DNA of 64,000 nt from Chlamydoabsidia padenii (lineage: Eukaryota; Mucoromycota; Mucoromycetes; Mucorales; Cunninghamellaceae), in NCBI GenBank assembly GCA_025330725.1, contig JAIWND010000009.1, forward strand, positions 310,001 through 374,000. Reading direction: 5' to 3'. The notes beneath the pieces are model-generated. The model searched no databases and was not told the origin of the DNA. It saw only the letters and a program-made list of their open reading frames with translations. Below, one piece after another: positions 59,106 through 64,000 of this stretch (positions are counted from its first letter, which is position 1; each line of letters opens with the position of its first letter). A program made the translations under genes and the position numbers.

Positions 59106-60517
59106 TTATAAAAAGGTCTTGATCGTGGATTGGAAGCGGGGTAACTGATCACACTGTTCGATCAGGTTAGCTGAAGCAGAAGTTTCCCATTCGCCCTGTG
59201 CCACAAACATGCGAGCATAACGAAGACAAAGCTCTTCACGGAATTGGTTGTACAGACGCCGATTATAGAATCGCTAGAGGGTAAAAATAGTATCATCAGT
59301 ATCAGTAACAACAACAACAACAACAAAAAAGTGTGCCTTACCTCCAGAGACCTGGCTTCATTAGGATAGTCATGGGTTTGATGGATGATAAAATCTTGAG
59401 GCATAACATAATAATCCACACCAGAGATATACATTTCAAAGAGACAAGCCGCCTTGTTGGATCCATAACCAAAGAATCGTTCATCACACCATGGCGCATA
59501 ATCCTTTTTGTAAACAATGTAAGGTTCATACGAATGTTGATACTCGGTCACTTTATAGATCTGATCATTTGAAGAGGAGAGCCATTCAGGGTAGTTTGTC
59601 GGTGCATGACCAGGAATCCAAAATGAATGAAACATACCAATGGCACCTTGTTGATAAAGGGCCACCATATCGTCCTTGGTGGTAGGAAACGTCTGATAGT
59701 CCAATCCATCCGCCTGATTAGTGAATTCAAAGGCAGGAATCACCAATGCAGATCGCCCAGTGTCCAAAAGTGCCATTGCACGCGGGTTGCCCAAGATATG
59801 TTTCCTGAAATCCGTGCATAGGTAAAAGTCCACGTCCAGCATCATCACATTGTCCGTTCGTGCAAAGAATCGAGCCACGTTTCGCCATAGGTTCAATTGC
59901 CGATCCATCTTGTCTTCAATGACATGGATATCCACGTATTGTTTCATGGCAGGTTGTTGGGCCAAGGTCGAGGTAAGTAATGCAAGTGTGTCTTGGCCGG
60001 TACTGTCAGGGGTAATATGGAGTGTGGCTGAAATAGGACCTTGGTACCGTTCTGCTAGGATTGCTAATGTTGAAATCCGGCTTTTGGTGATGGTGGTGAG
60101 AATGGTGATGTCGTTGATGATTGGTGTGTGTTGGGCTTTGTGATAGTAAGGTTGAATGTCATTATTACCAACAGATGAGGCGAAGGCTTTAGTAAACACA
60201 GATTTCATCGGTAGCTTGTGTTGTTGTTCTAATTATGTTTCGAATAGAGAGTAAGTATGTGTGTGTGTTTTTTTTCTGCTTGTTTCGTACATACCATTAT
60301 AGTCATCAATCCAACTAAACTGGTTCTTGTTGACAACTATTCGATCATTAGATAAGGTGATTTGACTGGAAGGTTGGGTCAATAATACATTGATTTCTGG
60401 TGACTTTGGATGCCAACGCAAGGAATTGAGATCTATGGACCAAACAATAAGAAGACCTATACAACAAAGGACCACCAAGATCTTGGCCGCTTTTCTGTGA
60501 GAGACTTCTAAAGACAT
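59106..60517 (-). CDS. GT49/LARGE-like glycosyltransferase, type II membrane protein
   Basis: Exons 60517-60295, 60228-59342 and 59273-59106 give 425 residues. A short N-terminal cytoplasmic tail and single span (residues ~10-30, ILVVLCCIGLLIVW) suggest Golgi localisation. The catalytic region carries ITILTTITKSRISTL at the start of the fold, a DxD metal site at residues 206-208 in MMLDVDFYLC, PAFEF, then YEPYIVYKKDYAPWCDERFFGYGSNKAACLFEM and the late QDFIIHQTHDYP. This set resembles the glucuronyltransferase half of LARGE and B4GAT1 (GT49). The fungal acceptor is unknown. A polypyrimidine leader precedes the start. Confidence 0.85.
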
Positions 60518-60693
60518 TATTGGTGTATGGTAATAAAAAAAAAGCCTAGTTATATATAGTAGTAAGCCGATGGCACAATCAAGTAACAAAAAAAAAAAAA
60601 AAAAAGTGAGGGAAAGGGAAAAGAGAAGGCAGGGAATGAAAAGTATACTTTTATACACTTTTTCAAATGTTCTAAAAAAAGCTCACCCCGGAA

Positions 60694-60707
60694 ATTGAAA
60701 TCCCGGC
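60694..60707 (-). promoter_or_regulatory. Recurrent element upstream of GT49-like gene
   Basis: ATTGAAATCCCGGC, the reverse of GCCGGGATTTCAAT, lies 177 bases before the start codon at 60517. Confidence 0.4.
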
Positions 60708-61045
60708 ATGCAAACTTTAAATGCATCTTCAAAGCCTACCGTTCCATCCCCATTCTAGGGAAAATGAAATAGCAAAAATAACAATTGGAATTTTTCGTTT
60801 GACTGATGTGGATATTAATATCTCTTTTGAAGTATGCTGGGAAAAAGTTGGTTTCATTGTATAGTGTAAAGGATAACAAAAACAAGTATCTCTCTATATG
60901 GGTAGACTTTTCTTTGTTGCATCAGGCTTTGCTTATCTCCAGTGAAAACTGTATTTCCTTTTCTATAAAGGGAGTGGCTCATTCGGTCTCACAGTTTAAA
61001 AAAAGTTCGCCATCCATCTGACAAGAAGGACAAACGAACAGGTCA

Positions 61046-61060
61046 GGCGGAATTTGAAAA
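61046..61060 (+). promoter_or_regulatory. Recurrent element upstream of MOB4
   Basis: GGCGGAATTTGAAAA lies 94 bases before the start codon at 61154. One mismatch to the consensus (A for G in the GGGA core). Confidence 0.45.
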
Positions 61061-61153
61061 TCCCCATATTTGTGCTTCAACTCTTTTTTTTTTTTTTTTT
61101 TTTTTCTTTTTGATGCAACGCTTCTCCTTATCTTACTCCTTTTTTTAGTTACA

Positions 61154-62285
61154 ATGGCCGAAGCAAAAGTAACCCTTCGTAGATTATACCCTGGTACTCG
61201 TTTAGAGGTAATAAAAGAAGAATAGAATGAATGGGTTTGTCGATAGTGACATTATTTTTCTTTTTTAGCAAGTATTTGACTGGCCATATGAATCGTTGGA
61301 TAACCTGGAATCGTCCTTCAGTGTACAAGAATACCTACAACAACTAATACGACAAGATTGCAGTAATGTTAACTCAATAGTAGAACTTCCTGAATCAGTG
61401 GATAAACAAGTCTGGCAGTATGAACAACTCCGGTAAGGTCTAGTTGGATGGTGGGTGGTGAAGGTCTGTACTCACTATCTTTCTCTCTCTTTATACATCT
61501 AGACAAGTGTGTCTGGAACTTGGTATGTTGGTGGTAGCTTTAGAACCTGAATGTACCAAAGAAAACTGTCCTGAAATGAAAGCAGATGGCTGGTTATATT
61601 TGTGTGCTGCTCATCCATCGACGCAATCGGTAAGCAACCAATAAAAGGGGTTTGGGGAAGGGAGGGAGGGGAATCATAACTAACTTTTTAGTTTTTGATA
61701 GTGTTCTGCTATTGATTATATCATTCACACATTAGACGGTGCAACCATTCTTCTCAACAATGCAAAATACTTCCCAAGCAGGTAACTTTTACACCTAATA
61801 GATATATCTCATTTGTCCTTCTAATTTGATGTTTATCCTTTTTGTAATATAGGATATCCATCCCCGAACCTTCACTAAAGCACTTCCAATCCATAGCACG
61901 ACGACTTTACAGGATCTTCGCCCATGCCTACTTCCATCATCGCGAAATATATGAAGTCTTTGAAGTAAGTAGGATCAAATATTGGGTAATCTATCTAACA
62001 TTCTCTTTTTTTTTTTTATTTCCCAAATAGAATGATACCTCTTTATATGCACGATTCTTGTTATTGTCAAGGACTTATAGCCTAGTCCCTTCTGATCTCG
62101 TCAGCATCCCGGATGGAAATCAAGAATACCCTGATGAAAACGACAATGGTGATGATAACGAAGATGATGATCAAGTGGATGATAATGACAACAAGAAGAA
62201 ACAGGGAAACAACAACATCAATAAGACAACGGCCGCTTGGAACGAGGATGATAGTCGCAGTGAAGTAACAGCAATTGAAGAATAG
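61154..62285 (+). CDS. MOB4: MOB4/phocein, STRIPAK complex subunit
   Basis: Exons 61154-61207, 61269-61432, 61503-61629, 61702-61781, 61853-61964 and 62031-62285 give 263 residues. MOB4 (Mob3 in filamentous fungi) is a core subunit of the STRIPAK phosphatase-kinase complex, controlling hyphal fusion and development. Seen: RRLYPGTR, FSVQEYLQQLIRQDCSNVNSI, the zinc-ligand region CTKENCPEMKADGWLYLCAAH, CSAIDYIIHTLDGA, FQSIARRLYRIFAHAYFHHRE with the His ligands, and YARFLLLSRTYSLVP. The zinc site is C-x4-C...H-x4-H as in the family. The C-terminal ~60 residues are an acidic Asp/Asn-rich tail. AATAAA at 62333-62338. Confidence 0.95.
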
Positions 62286-62596
62286 TGTATATCTCTCTTT
62301 TTTTTTTTTTTTACCCATATTTTATATCTACTAATAAAATCTGATTTTATCTTATATTGCTTGTTGCTACGGTGGTCTGATCTTTACTGGCATATGTTGC
62401 ATGTAAGTATGGTTTATGCTGCTTGTGATCTATTTTTGGTGGCGGGGTTGAAAGGACTTTCACGTGAAATTATGTACTGATCTATCATACTTTTATGGGT
62501 CTCTCTCTTCGTCTTCTTCCTCTCCTTCTTCTTCCACTATATTATCAAAAATCATCTACTGTGTTACTAACATACCATATATCCTTCCTCATAAAT
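62286..62596. other. MOB4 3' flank and bHLH promoter
   Basis: Contains AATAAA at 62333-62338 and a recurrent-element variant (GGCGGGGTTGAAAG) at 62441-62454, 143 bases before the bHLH start. Nothing else. Confidence 0.6.
62333..62338 (+). terminator. Polyadenylation signal AATAAA
   Basis: Hexamer 48 bases after the MOB4 stop codon. Confidence 0.5.
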
Positions 62597-63700
62597 ATGA
62601 CTGGCAACATGAACAATGGTAAGTACCTTATCAAACAACACATATGCTTGTTTACTAACTGGATTCTATCTGCCTAGATAACTCGACACCACCCTATTCT
62701 TCAGCATCCGCCTTCACAACAGCTTCACACAGCGGCGGATTGTTCTCTGATGCGGAAAGGAAACACTTGGACTCTTTTATGGACGCCTTTAACACTCCAG
62801 ACGATCAATCCTACACTGCCACATTAAATGCCCCGTACGAAAACAGCCATTATGCATCAGGTAATGAAAATTATAGCAAAGTCAAATGGACAAATGGGTA
62901 TACCTACTTTATGCTTGAAAAAAGAAACAAAGAAAAGGTTACTGTATGGGAAAAAAAAAAAAAGATGACAAAGCGACAATGAAACTGACATGTGGCCGTG
63001 ACACATCTGAACTAATATGATTACCTCCTTCTTTTTTGTAGAAACTTCAACATCACAACCACCGGCACCAGTATTGCTCTCACTCCCTTATGCCAACAAC
63101 AACAATTCTACATTTGACCAACTCAATCGAAAACGTGGCAATGACAAAACTATGGCAACAACAAATTCGGACATTGAAGATCACAGCAAAAAGATACGAC
63201 CATTACTAGATGCGAACCTAGAAGATACTCCACCTACTGTAATGAAATCTAAAGGCAGCGGGCGGGGTCGGAAACCAGCACATGAACTCTTATCCGAAGA
63301 TCAAAAGAAAGCCAATCATATCGCCTCTGAACAAAAACGAAGGGCAAACATTCGACTAGGATTTGATCAATTGGTAGGAGTGGTGCCCAATTTGACTGAA
63401 TGTCAACGGAGTGAATCTTTAATTCTCCAAAAATGTAAGTAATATGAATGGCGAGGGGACAACGATAAATACTAATCCTTTTTTTTTTTCTTTAGCGGTG
63501 GATTATATACGTCAATTGGTGGATACAAAGAATGGACTCAGGGATCGTGTACGGGAATTACAAACTGCATTGGGCGAAGTACCGGATGAAGATGTAAGGC
63601 ACAAAAACCAAGAGGGGGTAACAAGTCAATGATACTAATTATCTTTTATATATTTATTTATGTATAGAGCTCTGAAGGCGAAATGGATTATGACTTCTAG
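62597..63700 (+). CDS. bHLH transcription factor, INO4/MLX-like
   Basis: Exons 62597-62618, 62678-62860, 63042-63434, 63496-63593 and 63668-63700 give 242 residues. The basic region and helix-loop-helix are at residues ~157-225: HIASEQKRRANIRLGFDQLV, then PNLTECQRSESLILQK and SVDYIRQLVDTKN. The key DNA-contact residues His161, Glu165 and the Arg-Arg pair 168-169 are present, predicting E-box (CACGTG-type) binding. This H-x3-E-x2-RR pattern groups with Ino4 and Max/Mlx-type factors. The N-terminus is disordered. An in-frame upstream ATG at 62495 would add 34 hydrophobic residues. I prefer 62597. AATAAA at 63810-63815. Confidence 0.88.
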
Positions 63701-64000
63701 ACTAAATTGTTATTATAATGTAGATACATAGTAAATAGACATTGTTTAATATTGGGTAGTTGCATAATAGTTATAGTGTATAGTAGATATGTTAGATTTA
63801 TATTTATACAATAAACTCTCTTTTGTCTATATATCTCTCTCTACATTTTTTTATAGGCTTCAAATAACATGGGAAGAATCTATCATTGCACTATACACAA
63901 ATATCACCTTGATTCCTCATAAAATCAAATCATGCACTTGGGCTCCTGTGCCATTCAGGTTGACTCATTCAGAACCGAAAAAAAAAAAAAAAAAAAAAAA
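63701..64000. other. bHLH 3' flank
   Basis: Contains AATAAA at 63810-63815 and a terminal poly(A) run from 63978 to the window end. No gene. Confidence 0.6.

Larger units (their letters stand above)
60518..61153. other. GT49-like and MOB4 promoters
   Basis: Divergent upstream region. Recurrent-element copies lie at 60694-60707 and 61046-61060. A T run occupies about 61084-61106. No gene. Confidence 0.55.

Noticed and set aside
62495..62596. 34-residue extension of the bHLH factor
   Set aside because: Hydrophobic leader unlike nuclear factors; more likely 5' leader.
1..64000. CRISPR array, bacterial operon or phage signals
   Set aside because: None present; gene structure is eukaryotic throughout.

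Overview
The window looks like nuclear DNA of an early-diverging filamentous fungus, most likely Mucoromycota (Mucorales-like). It is AT-rich and gene-dense. The genes are split by many 50-120 base GT-AG introns, and several genes have 9-14 exons. The gene set is fungal: NADH-type glutamate synthase, a Medusa-like regulator, the YHM2 carrier, recyclin-1, a PHO80-type cyclin, an SH3/Ras-association protein, MOB4 and an INO4-like bHLH factor. There are no operons, CRISPR arrays or tRNA genes that I can support. Exon models were built by hand from splice sites, and each gives a continuous frame whose length is a multiple of three.

Layout. Positions 1-3641 hold the N-terminal half of glutamate synthase (minus strand, cut by the window edge). 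At 5674-8028 is a leucine-rich-repeat protein with a PP1-docking-like RVTF motif, and at 9569-9844 a two-exon 66-residue homologue of the small subunit of serine palmitoyltransferase. Positions 10.1-12.2 kb are a transposon graveyard with a Gag-like fragment, a 447-base tandem duplication and a dispersed repeat. A small zinc-finger-like gene lies at 14546-15038. A minus-strand block follows: SH3-RA-RA protein (15349-17488), cysteine-rich membrane protein (18454-19477), Medusa-like regulator (19827-22126) and a class-3 lipase fold lacking its serine (22507-25273).

After a 4.3 kb gene-poor stretch come an MFS transporter (29601-31969) divergent from a RAD51 paralogue (32156-33379), YHM2 (33786-34954), recyclin-1 (35423-38930) divergent from a PHO80-like cyclin (39112-39901), an alpha-arrestin (42626-44069), an R3H protein (44410-45218), a decayed FAR1-like element (45.7-46.9 kb), ribosomal uL11 (47392-48145), a quinone oxidoreductase (48775-50329), a repeat cluster (51.4-51.9 kb), BCS1 (52453-54642) divergent from a membrane-anchored cysteine synthase (54801-56306), a GH36 alpha-galactosidase (56555-58833), a GT49-like glycosyltransferase (59106-60517), MOB4 (61154-62285) and a bHLH factor (62597-63700).

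The most interesting signal is not a gene. A short element, roughly (G/T)CGGGATTTGAAA on either strand, recurs across the window and sits 45-340 bases upstream of about half to two thirds of the start codons, including in all three tight divergent promoters. The exact 10-mer GGGATTTGAA occurs nine times, where chance predicts about 0.1. It behaves like a shared promoter element. Neighbouring genes otherwise belong to unrelated pathways: nitrogen and sulphur assimilation, mitochondrial biogenesis, sphingolipid synthesis, DNA repair, signalling and glycan metabolism.
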